64,000 bases of DNA. It comes from Inmirania thermothiophila. Lineage in GTDB: Bacteria; Pseudomonadota; Gammaproteobacteria; DSM-100275. Of the stretch, positions 54,789 to 64,000 are shown in pieces; the stretch's first letter is position 1; every line of letters begins with the position of its first letter. A model generated the notes under the pieces. It saw nothing but the letters and a program-made list of their open reading frames with translations. It was not told where the DNA came from and did no database searches. The DNA is taken from contig NZ_RJVI01000003.1 in the NCBI RefSeq assembly GCF_003751635.1, positions 124,001 to 188,000 on the forward strand, in the 5' to 3' direction. The position numbers were made by a program, and so were the translations under genes.

Positions 54789-54809
54789 GGTGTAAAAAAA
54801 TCTGACACC
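54789..54809 (-). promoter_or_regulatory. Upstream activator-type dyad of the PEP-CTERM operon
   Basis: On the minus strand TGTCAGATTTTTTTACA with GG and CC outside (exact GGTGT...ACACC ends). Position relative to the -24/-12 promoter is as expected for an enhancer-binding protein. Confidence 0.8.
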
Positions 54810-54947
54810 GGCGGCGGGTGGGGTCCGGGTGTGCGCCGCCGTGCGCCTTGCGACGGGTCCGGTGGCGCGCCGGCCGGGCTCGCGCTGGTCGCAGGGGCGG
54901 TCGGCGGGGACCGGGGCGGGCGTCCGCCGGGGGGGGGCGGCGCCGTG

Positions 54948-54968
54948 GGTGTCGGAATTCTTTACAGG
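54948..54968 (+). promoter_or_regulatory. Fourth activator-type dyad, no matching promoter seen
   Basis: GGTGTCGGAATTCTTTACAG on the plus strand, inverted relative to the copy at 54789. It overlaps the stop codon of the VanZ gene. No GG-N10-GC promoter was seen at 63 bp on either side. The 138 bp between the two dyads hold no recognisable gene. Confidence 0.6.
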
Positions 54969-55309
54969 CCCCGGCGACGCCGCAGGGCCAGCGCCGCGGC
55001 GAGGGCGCCAACGGCGTCGAGGACGGCGTCGAGGAGGGAGGCCGAGCGGCCCGGGACCGCCGCCTGGTGCAGCTCGTCGAGCCCGCCCCAGGCGGCGGCG
55101 AGGGCGGCGGCGATCCAGGCCGCGGCCGGGCGCGGGGTGAGCGCCCGCCACCACAGCCAGGCGAGGGCGGCGTAGAGGGGCGGGTGGAGCAGGTTCTGCA
55201 GGCCCGGCGCGACGGCGCCCACGACCGGGGTGTCGGGCGTGCCCGGCACCGACGACAGGGCGAGGATCGCCGCCATCAGCGCGAGCGGCGGCCAGAGCCT
55301 TGCGTTCAC
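54962..55309 (-). CDS. VanZ-like membrane protein
   Basis: A 115-residue protein with three or four transmembrane segments. LWPPLALMAAILALSSVPG, LLHPPLYAALAWLWWRAL, WGGLDELHQAAVPGRSASLL and DAVGALAAALAL match short VanZ-family proteins. GTG at 55309 overlaps galE in GTGA. Role unknown; the family appears in glycan loci and as part of the fusion at 42008-45463. Confidence 0.8.
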   Translation of the reverse strand: MNARLWPPLALMAAILALSSVPGTPDTPVVGAVAPGLQNLLHPPLYAALAWLWWRALTPRPAAAWIAAALAAAWGGLDELHQAAVPGRSASLLDAVLDAVGALAAALALRRRRGL

Positions 55310-56298
55310 CGCGCCCCCTGCGCGAGCCGGCGCTCCCAGGCGAGGGCGCTGGCGACGATGGTGTCGAGGTCGTCGTGGCGCGGCCGCCAGTCGAGGACTT
55401 CCCGGATGCGCTCGGCGCGGGCGATCAGCATGGGGGGGTCGCCGGGGCGGCGCGGGGCCTCGCGCACGGGCAGCGGGGCGCCGTGGGCGCGCTCCACCGC
55501 GGCGATGACCTCGCGCACGCTGTAGCCGCGCCCGTAGCCGCAGTTGAGGGTGAGCGAGGCGCCGCCGGCGCGGAGGTGGTCCAGCGCCCGCAAGTGGGCG
55601 TCGGCGAGGTCGGTGACGTGGATGTAGTCGCGCACGCCGGTGCCGTCGGGCGTGGGGTAGTCGGTGCCGAAGACGGCGAGCTCCGGCCGTCGGCCCAGGG
55701 CCACCTCGCAGGCGACCTTGATGAGCAGCGTCGCCTCCGGGGTGGACTGGCCGATGCGCCCCGCGGGGTCGCAGCCGGCGACGTTGAAGTAGCGCAGCGT
55801 CACGTGCCGCAGCGCCCCGGTGGCGGCGAGGTCGCGCAGCATCCACTCGCTCATGAGCTTGGAGCTGCCGTAGGGGTTGATGGGGGCGGTGGGGGTGTCC
55901 TCGTCGGCGATGCCGCCCTCGGGGACGCCGTAGACCGCGGCGGTGGAGGAGAAGACGAAGTGGCGCACCCCCTGGGCGGCGCAGGCCTCGAGCAGGCTGC
56001 GCGTGGCGCAGGTGTTCTCACGGTAGTACTTGAGCGGGTCGGCCACCGATTCGGGGACCACGGTGCGGGCGGCGAAGTGCATGACGGTGTCGATGCCGTG
56101 GGTGCGAAGCAGGCGGCGCACGAGGGCGCCGTCGCCGACGTCGCCCACCACCAGCTCGCCGTGCAGGACCGCGTCGGCGCGCCCGGTGGAGAGGTCGTCG
56201 AGGACCACCACCCGCTCGCCGCGCTCGCCGAGCGCCAGCACCACGTGACTTCCGATGTAGCCGGCCCCGCCGGTGACCAGGATCGTGCCCCGTGCCAT
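55306..56298 (-). CDS. galE: UDP-glucose 4-epimerase
   Basis: A 330-residue extended SDR: ILVTGGAGYIGSHVVLAL, MHFAARTVVPESVADPLKYY, FSSTAAVYGVPEGG, the catalytic Y-x3-K in NPYGSSKLMSEWML and FNVAGCDPAGRIG, all typical of GalE. It interconverts UDP-glucose and UDP-galactose (or the N-acetyl forms). ATG at 56298; coupled to the VanZ gene downstream. Confidence 0.92.
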   Translation of the reverse strand: MARGTILVTGGAGYIGSHVVLALGERGERVVVLDDLSTGRADAVLHGELVVGDVGDGALVRRLLRTHGIDTVMHFAARTVVPESVADPLKYYRENTCATRSLLEACAAQGVRHFVFSSTAAVYGVPEGGIADEDTPTAPINPYGSSKLMSEWMLRDLAATGALRHVTLRYFNVAGCDPAGRIGQSTPEATLLIKVACEVALGRRPELAVFGTDYPTPDGTGVRDYIHVTDLADAHLRALDHLRAGGASLTLNCGYGRGYSVREVIAAVERAHGAPLPVREAPRRPGDPPMLIARAERIREVLDWRPRHDDLDTIVASALAWERRLAQGAR

Positions 56299-56362
56299 CG
56301 TGCCCTCCCTCGGCCCGTTCCCGAGCGGGCCAGTCTAGCAGGGCTGCGCCGGGCGCGGGCCC

Positions 56363-56368
56363 TATAAT
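56363..56368 (+). promoter_or_regulatory. Perfect -10 box upstream of manC
   Basis: TATAAT 30 bp before the manC start. The -35 region (AGGGCT-like) does not match, so an activator or an extended promoter may be needed. Confidence 0.55.
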
Positions 56369-56398
56369 CGGCCGCAGGCACAGGGAAGGAGAGCGATC

Positions 56399-57805
56399 GT
56401 GACCGAGATCGTGCCGGTGATTCTCTCGGGCGGGGCGGGCAGCCGCCTGTGGCCGCTCTCGCGCGAGCTGCACCCCAAGCAGTTCCTGCCCCTCGTGGGC
56501 GAGCGCAGCATGCTGCAGGAGACGGCGCTGCGGCTCGGGGAGACGGGGGCGGCGCCGCTGGTGGTGTGCAACGAGGCCCATCGCTTCATGGTGGCCGAGC
56601 AGCTGCGCGAGGTGGCGGTGCGGCCGCGGGCGGTGGTGCTGGAGCCGGCGGGGCGCAACACCGCCCCCGCGGTGGCGCTGGCGGCCCTGGCGGCGCAGGA
56701 GGGCGGCGCCGATCCGCTCCTGCTGGTGCTGCCCTCGGATCACCTGGTGCGGGATGCGGCGGCGCTGCGCGCGGCGGTGGAGGCGGGGGCTGCACACGCC
56801 GCGGCGGGGGCGCTGGTCACCTTCGGCATCGTGCCGGACGCGGCCGAGACCGGCTACGGCTACATCCGCGCCGGCGCGCCGCTCGACGGCGGCGCCTTCC
56901 GCGTCGCGCGCTTCGTCGAGAAGCCCGACCGCGCCACCGCCGAGCGCTTCCTCGCCGAGGGGGGCTACTACTGGAACAGCGGCATGTTCCTGTTCCGCGC
57001 CGGGCGCTATCTGGAGGAGCTGGCGCGCCATGCACCGGCGATCCTCGAGGCCTGCCGGGGGGCGTGGGCGGGACGCGCGGAGGACGCCGACTTCGTGCGC
57101 CCGGACCGCGGCGCCTTCGAGGCCTGCCCGTCGGATTCGGTGGACTATGCGGTCATGGAGCGCACCGAGGCCGCGGTGGTCCAGCCGCTGGATGCGGGCT
57201 GGAGCGACGTCGGCTCGTGGTCGGCGCTGTGGCAGGCGCGCGAGCAGGACGAGGCGGGCAACGTCGTCCTCGGCGACGTCCTCGCCGAGGACGTGCGCGG
57301 CTCCTACCTGCACGCCACCAGCCGCATCGTCGCCGCGGTCGGGCTCGAGGGCCACGTGGTGGTGGAGACCGCCGACGCGGTGCTGGTGGCGCCCAGGGAG
57401 CGGGTCCAGGACGTCAAGGCGCTGGTCGCCCGCCTCAAGGCGGAGGGACGCGAGGAGGCGCTCCTGCACCGGCGCGTCTACCGCCCCTGGGGCAGCTACG
57501 AGACGGTGGACCGGGCCGAGCGCTTCCAGGTCAAGCGGATCACGGTGAACCCCGGCGCGAGCCTGTCGCTGCAGATGCACCACCACCGGGCCGAGCACTG
57601 GGTCGTGGTGCGCGGCACGGCGCGGGTGACCCGCGGCGAGGAGAGCTTCCTCCTCACGGAGAACCAGTCCACCTACATCCCGGTGGGGGTGCGCCACCGC
57701 CTCGAGAACCCGGGCAAGATCCCGCTGGAGCTGATCGAGGTGCAGTCCGGGCCCTATCTGGGCGAGGACGACATCGTCCGCTTCGAGGACCGCTACGGGC
57801 GCTGA
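56399..57805 (+). CDS. manC: Mannose-1-phosphate guanylyltransferase / mannose-6-phosphate isomerase
   Basis: A 468-residue bifunctional enzyme. The N-terminal guanylyltransferase domain has [20 protein letters not shown] and [27 protein letters not shown] and NSGMFLF. The C-terminal cupin has [39 protein letters not shown] (metal His residues) and [16 protein letters not shown]. It supplies GDP-mannose for glycans. GTG at 56399 follows AAGGAGAG. Confidence 0.94.
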   Translation: MTEIVPVILSGGAGSRLWPLSRELHPKQFLPLVGERSMLQETALRLGETGAAPLVVCNEAHRFMVAEQLREVAVRPRAVVLEPAGRNTAPAVALAALAAQEGGADPLLLVLPSDHLVRDAAALRAAVEAGAAHAAAGALVTFGIVPDAAETGYGYIRAGAPLDGGAFRVARFVEKPDRATAERFLAEGGYYWNSGMFLFRAGRYLEELARHAPAILEACRGAWAGRAEDADFVRPDRGAFEACPSDSVDYAVMERTEAAVVQPLDAGWSDVGSWSALWQAREQDEAGNVVLGDVLAEDVRGSYLHATSRIVAAVGLEGHVVVETADAVLVAPRERVQDVKALVARLKAEGREEALLHRRVYRPWGSYETVDRAERFQVKRITVNPGASLSLQMHHHRAEHWVVVRGTARVTRGEESFLLTENQSTYIPVGVRHRLENPGKIPLELIEVQSGPYLGEDDIVRFEDRYGR

Positions 57806-57814
57806 CCGCGGCCC

Positions 57815-59077
57815 TCAGCCGAAGCGGGCGAGGGCGTAGTCGGCGGGGTCGAGGTGCGGAGTGCGGCCGGTGACGAGATCGGCCACGAGGCGGCCCGCGC
57901 CCCAGGCCAATGTCCAGCCCAGGTGGCCGGTCCCGGTGCAGAGGAAGAGCCCCTCCACCGGGGTCGGCCCGAGGATCGGTACGCCGTCGCAGCTCATGGG
58001 GCGAAGGCCCGCCCACTCGGCGATCTCGGCGCTGCGCAGGTGCGGTGCGAAGGTGGGCAGGAGCTCCTCCACGAGGCGCCTGAGCATGGCGATGCGTCCG
58101 GGGCGGACGGTGGTGTCCCAGCCCGTGAACTCGGCGGTGCCGGCGACGCGCAGGCGCCGTCCGAGAGGCGTGATCGCCAGGTGCAGGTCGTCGTCCACCA
58201 CCGGCAGGTGCAGCTCCTCCTTCCAGTCGCCGCAGGGGACGGTGATGGAATAGCCCTTGACCGGGCGGATGGGCAGGTCGAGGCCGAGGCGGCGCGCGAG
58301 CAGGGGGCTGTAGCTGCCGGCGGCGAGGACGAAGGCGTCGGCCTCCACCGGACCCTCCGTGGTCTGCACCGCGGCGAGGCGGCGGCCGCGGCGGACAAGG
58401 CCCGTGACCTCGACCCCGAAGCGGAAGACGACGCCGGCCCGGGCGGCGTGCTCGGCCACCTGGCGGCAGGCGAGGTGGGCGTCGCCGGACTCGTCGCCGG
58501 GGTAGTGGATGCCGCCGACGAGGCGCGCGCGCACCGGCGCCAGCGTCGGCTCCACCTCCAGCACGCCGTCGACGTCGAGCACGCGCGAGACGACCCCGTG
58601 CTCCTCGAGGAAGCGCGCCAGCTCCACCATGTGGCGCATGGCCTCGTGGCTGCGGAAGACCTTGAGGGTGCCGAGGGTGCGCTGATCGTAGGCGAGCCCG
58701 AGCTCGTCGCGCAGGCGGCGCAGGGTCGCGAGGCTGTAGTTGGCGAGACGGGCGTTGCGGGCGGTGTTGCGCAGGTAGCGCTCGGGTGTGGAGTTGGCGA
58801 GGAAGCGCAGGCCCCAGCCGAGCATCGACGGCAGCGCCTGCGGGCGCAGCAGCATCGGTGAGTCCTCGCGCCCGAGCCAGCGCAGCACCTTCCAGAAGAC
58901 GCCGGGGGCGTTCCAAGGGTCGGCCATGCTGGGGGTGAGCATGCCCGCGTTGGCGAAGCTGGTCTCCAGCGCCGCCCCCTCGCGCCGCTCGAGCACGGTC
59001 ACCTCCGCCCCCGCGCGGCGCAGGAACCAGGCGGCGGCCACCCCGAGCAGCCCGCTGCCGACGACCACGACCCGCAT
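57815..59077 (-). CDS. dadA: D-amino-acid dehydrogenase (DadA-like)
   Basis: A 420-residue FAD protein of the DAO family. RVVVVGSGLLGVAAAWFLRR binds FAD; SFANAGMLTPSMADPWNAPG is the DadA signature, and WAGLRPMSCDGVPILGPTPV plus LFLCTGTGHLGWTLAWGAGR form the C-terminal FAD contacts. It oxidises D-amino acids such as D-alanine at the inner membrane. ATG at 59077. It is convergent with manC. Confidence 0.9.
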   Translation of the reverse strand: MRVVVVGSGLLGVAAAWFLRRAGAEVTVLERREGAALETSFANAGMLTPSMADPWNAPGVFWKVLRWLGREDSPMLLRPQALPSMLGWGLRFLANSTPERYLRNTARNARLANYSLATLRRLRDELGLAYDQRTLGTLKVFRSHEAMRHMVELARFLEEHGVVSRVLDVDGVLEVEPTLAPVRARLVGGIHYPGDESGDAHLACRQVAEHAARAGVVFRFGVEVTGLVRRGRRLAAVQTTEGPVEADAFVLAAGSYSPLLARRLGLDLPIRPVKGYSITVPCGDWKEELHLPVVDDDLHLAITPLGRRLRVAGTAEFTGWDTTVRPGRIAMLRRLVEELLPTFAPHLRSAEIAEWAGLRPMSCDGVPILGPTPVEGLFLCTGTGHLGWTLAWGAGRLVADLVTGRTPHLDPADYALARFG

Positions 59078-59099
59078 CGCGATCCGACCTCCCTCGCTG

Positions 59100-60251
<1,152 letters not shown>

Positions 60252-60304
60252 GGCGCCGACTAAGCTAGCACGCCGCCCATCCTGCCGCCACGGAGGTGTT
60301 CCGC

Positions 60305-61063
60305 ATGGTGGATCTGCGCGCCCTGGTGGCCTATCTCGACACGCTGCTGGAGTGCGGGCGCATCCAGGACTACGCGCCCAACGGGCTGCAGGTGGAGGGC
60401 CGGGCGCGGGTCGGTCGGCTGGTGACCGGGGTGAGCGCGAGCCTCGCCCTGCTGGAGGCGGCGCGCGAGGCGGGTGCCGACGCCGTGCTCGTCCACCACG
60501 GCTACTTCTGGCGCGGCGAATCGCCCTGCGTGACGGGGATGCGGCGGGCGCGCCTGGCGCTGCTGCTGGAGGCGCAGATGAGCCTCCTCGCCTACCACCT
60601 GCCCCTGGACGCCCACCCCAAGCTCGGCAACAACGCCGCCCTCGGCCGCATCCTCGGGCTGCCCCAGGACGGACGCTTCGCCCCCGGGGAGGGGCCGGAG
60701 ATCGTCTTCTGGGGCGAGCTCCCCGAGCCGCTGCCCCTGGCGGAGCTGGCCCGGCGGGTGGCGACGCGGCTCGGGCGCGATCCGCTCGTGGTCGCGGGCG
60801 GCGAGCATCCGGTGCGGCGCATCGCCTGGTGCAGCGGGGCCGCCCAGGGCTATCTCGAGGCGGTGGCCGCGCGCGGCTTCGACGCCTACCTCAGCGGCGA
60901 GATCTCGGAGCCCACCTTCCACGCCGCGCGGGAGCTCGGCGTGCACTACCTCGCCGCCGGCCACCACGCCACCGAGCGCTACGGGGTGCGGACGCTGGGC
61001 GAGCACCTGGCGCAGCATTTCGGCATCGAGCACCGCCACGTGGAGATCGACAACCCGGTCTGA
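60305..61063 (+). CDS. Nif3-like dinuclear metal-centre protein (YbgI type)
   Basis: A 252-residue protein. VDLRALVAYLDTLLECGRI, DYAPNGLQVEG, VLVHHGYFWRGES, AYHLPLDAHPKLGNN and YLAAGHHATERYGVRTLGEH give the two-metal Nif3/YbgI hydrolase-like fold. Its cellular reaction is unclear. ATG at 60305 follows GGAGG. It is divergent from the DegS-like gene and precedes petABC, a common order in gammaproteobacteria. Confidence 0.9.
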   Translation: MVDLRALVAYLDTLLECGRIQDYAPNGLQVEGRARVGRLVTGVSASLALLEAAREAGADAVLVHHGYFWRGESPCVTGMRRARLALLLEAQMSLLAYHLPLDAHPKLGNNAALGRILGLPQDGRFAPGEGPEIVFWGELPEPLPLAELARRVATRLGRDPLVVAGGEHPVRRIAWCSGAAQGYLEAVAARGFDAYLSGEISEPTFHAARELGVHYLAAGHHATERYGVRTLGEHLAQHFGIEHRHVEIDNPV

Positions 61064-61072
61064 GCCGGGCGC

Positions 61073-61101
61073 TTGACCGGGGGGGGACGCTTCCCCATAA
61101 T
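61073..61101 (+). promoter_or_regulatory. Sigma-70 promoter of petABC
   Basis: TTGACC, 17-bp spacer, CATAAT. Both boxes match the consensus at five of six positions. Start near 61108 leaves ~80 bases of leader. Confidence 0.75.
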
Positions 61102-61188
61102 GCGGTCCCGATTTTTTCCCTGAAACAAAACGTTATCCGTCCATAAGGGGCTGTCGGGGCGGCCCCGGAAAATCGGCGGGAGGGCATC

Positions 61189-61782
61189 ATGGGCAACAAC
61201 GGTACGGACGTCGGGAGGCGGCGCTTCCTGACCGCGGCGACCTCGGTGGTCGGCGGGGTCGGTGCGGCCTTCGCCATCGTCCCCTTCGTGGCCTCGCTCA
61301 AGCCCAGCGCGCGTGCGCAGGCCTTGGGCGCGCCGGTGGAGGTGGACATCTCGAAGCTGGAGCCGGGCCAGCGCATGATCGTGGAGTGGCGCGGCAAGCC
61401 GGTCTGGATCGTGCGGCGCACGAAGGAGATGCTGGAGGCGCTGCCGACCCTCGACGACCAGCTGCGCGACCCCGAATCCAAGGAGCCGCAGCAGCCGCCC
61501 TACGCGCGTAACCTCTACCGCTCCATCAAGCCCGAGATCCTGGTCCTGGTGGGCATCTGCACGCACCTGGGCTGTTCGCCCCTGTACCGCCCGGAGGTCG
61601 CCCCCGAGGACCTCGGCCCCGAGTGGAAGGGGGGCTTCTTCTGCCCCTGCCACGGCTCGCGCTTCGATCTCGCGGGTCGCGTCTTCAAGGGGGTGCCGGC
61701 GCCGCTCAACCTCGTGGTGCCGCCGCACAAGTACCTCGCCGACAACCGCATCATCGTCGGTGTTGACCAGGAGGCCGCGTGA
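61189..61782 (+). CDS. petA: Ubiquinol-cytochrome c reductase, Rieske iron-sulfur subunit
   Basis: A 197-residue protein. A Tat-type N-terminus (GRRRFLTAATSVVGGVG) forms the membrane anchor. The cluster-binding boxes are CTHLGC and CPCHGS (residues ~124 and ~147) in ICTHLGCSPLYR and FFCPCHGSRFDLAGRVF. It passes electrons from quinol to cytochrome c1. ATG at 61189 follows GGGAGG. The stop overlaps petB. Confidence 0.97.
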   Translation: MGNNGTDVGRRRFLTAATSVVGGVGAAFAIVPFVASLKPSARAQALGAPVEVDISKLEPGQRMIVEWRGKPVWIVRRTKEMLEALPTLDDQLRDPESKEPQQPPYARNLYRSIKPEILVLVGICTHLGCSPLYRPEVAPEDLGPEWKGGFFCPCHGSRFDLAGRVFKGVPAPLNLVVPPHKYLADNRIIVGVDQEAA

Positions 61783-63002
61783 TGGCGAGCGCAAAGAGCA
61801 GGTTCATGGAGTGGGTGGATGCGCGCTTCCCGGCCACCGAGCTCTGGGAGGGCCACCTCTCCAAGTACTACGCGCCCAAGAACTTCAACTTCTGGTACTT
61901 CTTCGGGTCGCTGGCGCTGCTGGTGCTGGTCAACCAGATCGTGACCGGCATCTTCCTCGCCACCGCCTACAAGCCGGACGCCAACCTCGCCTTCGCGTCG
62001 GTGGAATACATCATGCGCGACGTCGAGTGGGGGTGGCTCCTGCGCTACATGCACTCGACCGGGGCGTCGGCGTTCTTCGTCGTCGTCTATCTGCACATGT
62101 TCCGCGGACTCATGTACGGCTCCTACCGCAGCCCGCGGGAGCTGGTGTGGCTGATCGGGATGCTCATCTACCTGGGCCTGATGGCCGAGGCCTTCTTCGG
62201 CTATCTCCTGCCCTGGGGGCAGATGTCCTACTGGGGCGCGCAGGTGATCACGTCGCTGTTCGGCGCCATCCCGGTGATCGGGCCCGGTCTTGCGGAGTGG
62301 ATCCGCGGTGACTTCGTCATCTCCGATGCGACCCTGAACCGCTTCTTCTCGTTCCACATCATCCTGGTCCCGATCCTGCTGCTGGGGCTGGTGGTGGTCC
62401 ACATCATGGCCCTGCACCACGTGGGCTCCAACAACCCCGACGGGATCGAGATCAAGAAGAACAAGGACGAGAACGGCGTGCCGCTGGACGGGATCCCCTT
62501 CCACCCCTACTACACGGTGAAGGACATCATGGGGGCGGTGGCCTTCATGTTCCTGTTCGCGGTGGTGGTGTTCTACTTCCCGGAGATGGGCGGCAAGTTC
62601 CTGGAATATCCGAACTTCGAGCCGGCCAACCCGCTCAAGACCCCGGAGCACATCGCCCCCGTGTGGTACTTCACGCCCTACTACGCGATCCTGCGGGCGA
62701 TCCCCGACAAGTTCCTCGGGGTCGTGGCGATGGGGGCGGCGGTGCTGATCTTCATGGCGCTGCCCTGGCTCGACCGCAGCCCGGTCAAGTCGATCCGCTA
62801 CAAGGGGCCGCTGTTCAAGCTGGCGCTGGCGCTGTTCGCGGTGGCCTTCCTCATCCTCGGCTACCTGGGCATGCTGCCGCCGACGCCGGCGCGGACCCTC
62901 GTCGCGCGCATCTGCACCGTGATCTACTTCGCCTTCTTTGTGCTGATGCCGCTCTACAGCAAGATCGACAAGACCAAGCCGGTTCCGGAGAGGGTGACGT
63001 GA
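61782..63002 (+). CDS. petB: Cytochrome b subunit of the bc1 complex
   Basis: A 406-residue polytopic protein. HSTGASAFFVVVYLHMFRGL gives one pair of heme His residues, FFGYLLPWGQMSYWGAQV is the Qo region, and LLGLVVVHIMALHHVGSNNP the second pair; the PEW motif is replaced by PEH-like TPEHIAPVWYF. ATG at 61782 overlaps petA in TGATG (GTG at 61779 is also in frame). Confidence 0.97.
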   Translation: MASAKSRFMEWVDARFPATELWEGHLSKYYAPKNFNFWYFFGSLALLVLVNQIVTGIFLATAYKPDANLAFASVEYIMRDVEWGWLLRYMHSTGASAFFVVVYLHMFRGLMYGSYRSPRELVWLIGMLIYLGLMAEAFFGYLLPWGQMSYWGAQVITSLFGAIPVIGPGLAEWIRGDFVISDATLNRFFSFHIILVPILLLGLVVVHIMALHHVGSNNPDGIEIKKNKDENGVPLDGIPFHPYYTVKDIMGAVAFMFLFAVVVFYFPEMGGKFLEYPNFEPANPLKTPEHIAPVWYFTPYYAILRAIPDKFLGVVAMGAAVLIFMALPWLDRSPVKSIRYKGPLFKLALALFAVAFLILGYLGMLPPTPARTLVARICTVIYFAFFVLMPLYSKIDKTKPVPERVT

Positions 63003-63727
63003 TGAGGAAGATCGTTGCAATCCTGCTGCTGGCCTGGCTGCCGGGCCTGGCGGCGGCGTCCGAGGGGGGGCACCTCAAGGAGGTCGACATCGACCTCGCC
63101 GACAAGGAATCGCTGCGGCGTGGGGCGAGGCTGTTCGTCGACTACTGCCTGAGCTGCCACGGGGCCTCCTTCCACCGCTGGAACCGCATGGGGAAGGACC
63201 TCGGCATCGACGAGGAGACCCTGAAGACGGAGTACCTGCGCGGCGCCGAGAAGGTGGGCCAGCTCATGGCCGTCAACGTCGACCCCAAGCAGGCCGCCAA
63301 GTGGTTCGGCACCACGCCGCCGGACCTCACCCTGGTGGCGCGCTCGCGGGGTGTGGACTGGCTCTACACCTATCTCACCTCGTTCTATGCCGACGAGAAG
63401 CGCCCGTGGGGGGTCAACAACGCCCTCTTCAAGGACGTCGCCATGCCGTGGGTGATGGCGGATCTGCAGGGGCTGCAGCGGGCCGTGTTCACCAAGAACG
63501 CCGAGGGGCAGACGGTGATCGAGCGGCTCGAGCCCGGCACCCCGGGGAAGATGAGCCCCGAGGAGTTCGACCGCGCCGTCCGCGACCTCGTGGCCTTCAT
63601 GGCGTATCTGGGCGAGCCCATGCAGCTCGAGCGGCAGCGCCTCGGCTTCTGGGTCCTGCTCTACCTCGCGGTGCTCTTCGTCCTGAGCTACCTGCTCAAG
63701 AAGGAGTACTGGAAGGACGTGCACTGA
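63002..63727 (+). CDS. petC: Cytochrome c1 subunit of the bc1 complex
   Basis: A 241-residue protein. A signal peptide (IVAILLLAWLPGLAAAS), the heme box C-L-S-C-H in LFVDYCLSCHGASFHRW, the methionine ligand region (VAMPWVMADLQGLQ) and a C-terminal anchor (LGFWVLLYLAVLFVLSYLL) fit cytochrome c1. TGATG overlap with petB; last gene of the operon. Confidence 0.96.
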   Translation: MRKIVAILLLAWLPGLAAASEGGHLKEVDIDLADKESLRRGARLFVDYCLSCHGASFHRWNRMGKDLGIDEETLKTEYLRGAEKVGQLMAVNVDPKQAAKWFGTTPPDLTLVARSRGVDWLYTYLTSFYADEKRPWGVNNALFKDVAMPWVMADLQGLQRAVFTKNAEGQTVIERLEPGTPGKMSPEEFDRAVRDLVAFMAYLGEPMQLERQRLGFWVLLYLAVLFVLSYLLKKEYWKDVH

Positions 63728-63747
63728 GCGCGTCCGCTGCGGGATGC

Positions 63748-63780
63748 GGGCGCGGGAGGCCGTCCGGGCCTCCCGCGCCC
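63748..63780 (+). terminator. Hairpin after petC (terminator-like)
   Basis: GGGCGCGGGAGGC paired with GCCTCCCGCGCCC around a GTCCGG loop. There is no T-run after it, so intrinsic termination is uncertain. Confidence 0.5.
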
Positions 63781-63830
63781 CGTTGCGTTACGATCATCGC
63801 CTGGACACAGCCTGCAAGGGGGGGGCAGAC

Positions 63831-64000
63831 ATGGCGCTGGCCGCGACCCGCCGCACGGTGATGACGCTGTTCTCGGACCCGCTCGATCCCTACAGCCACC
63901 AGACCCGCATCGTGCTGGCGGAGAAGGGGATCCAGGGGGAGGTGGAGTACGTCGCCCCGGGTGCGTTCCCCGAGGATCTGCTGGAGCTGAATCCGTACCA
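63831..64000 (+). CDS. sspA: Stringent starvation protein A (5' part; 3' end outside window)
   Basis: The open frame from ATG 63831 gives TVMTLFSDPLDPYSHQTRIV, LAEKGIQGEVEYV and LLELNPY, matching the thioredoxin-like N-terminus of SspA, an RNA-polymerase-associated GST-fold protein. It follows petABC as in most gammaproteobacteria. The frame is open to the window edge. Confidence 0.92.
   Translation, partial: MALAATRRTVMTLFSDPLDPYSHQTRIVLAEKGIQGEVEYVAPGAFPEDLLELNPY

Noticed and set aside
63748-63780. Strong intrinsic terminator after petC
   Set aside because: The hairpin is good but no T-tract follows, so it is kept only as terminator-like.

Overview
The window is a GC-rich chromosomal segment of a Gram-negative bacterium, most likely a gammaproteobacterium (Chromatiales/Ectothiorhodospiraceae-like). 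It carries the ADP-heptose pathway (hldE-gmhA-hldD), lpxL, msbA, a petABC cytochrome bc1 operon followed by sspA, and PEP-CTERM proteins. No rRNA or tRNA genes were seen. Most genes overlap their neighbours by 1-4 bases (ATGA, GTGA, TGATG), so they form tightly coupled operons. The first and last genes are cut by the window edges.

Layout. 1-10202: lipopolysaccharide/glycan genes, namely glycosyltransferases, a GT9 heptosyltransferase, UDP-xylose synthase, msbA-lpxL on the minus strand, and hldE-gmhA-hldD on the plus strand. 10203-11159: two arrays of G/C-rich ~40-bp palindromic repeats flank a DUF559 nuclease-like gene. 11160-34410: a long minus-strand polysaccharide locus. It holds glycosyltransferases, four sulfotransferases, a Wzx-type flippase, an exosortase-associated O-antigen-ligase-like protein, an asparagine-synthase-like protein, a pyruvyltransferase, a CapK-like ligase, a sulfatase-fold membrane protein, deacetylase-like proteins and a methyltransferase. 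Its asnB-like gene has been rearranged: a lower-GC polysaccharide deacetylase cassette sits between two 480-bp copies of the gene's 3' end.

34618-41135: an HDOD-GGDEF protein, then a DUF4212/SSS acetate-type symporter pair behind a candidate sigma-54 promoter with two GTTAC-N5-GTAAC sites, a CNBD-CBS-DUF294 protein and a DnaQ-like exonuclease. 41226-48448: membrane proteins, a VanZ-VanZ-heparinase fusion, and a four-gene operon of nucleotidyltransferase, HPr-kinase-like protein, PqqD-like chaperone and Tat-exported GYWKNH protein. 48673-56298: sugar-nucleotide genes, a small-protein/trypsin-like protease pair, two PEP-CTERM proteins, a VanZ protein and galE. 56399-64000: manC, a D-amino-acid dehydrogenase, a DegS/DegQ-like protease, a Nif3-like protein, petABC and the start of sspA.

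The main new observation is regulatory. A dyad of the type TGTCGG-N5-TTTACA occurs four times between 48.6 and 55 kb. In three cases a sigma-54 type -24/-12 promoter lies 63-64 bp from it, in the same orientation. These three modules sit in front of the PEP-CTERM operon, the Tat-protein/PqqD/HPr-kinase-like operon, and the small-protein/protease operon, which suggests a single regulon. Exosortase and its usual regulators are not in the window.
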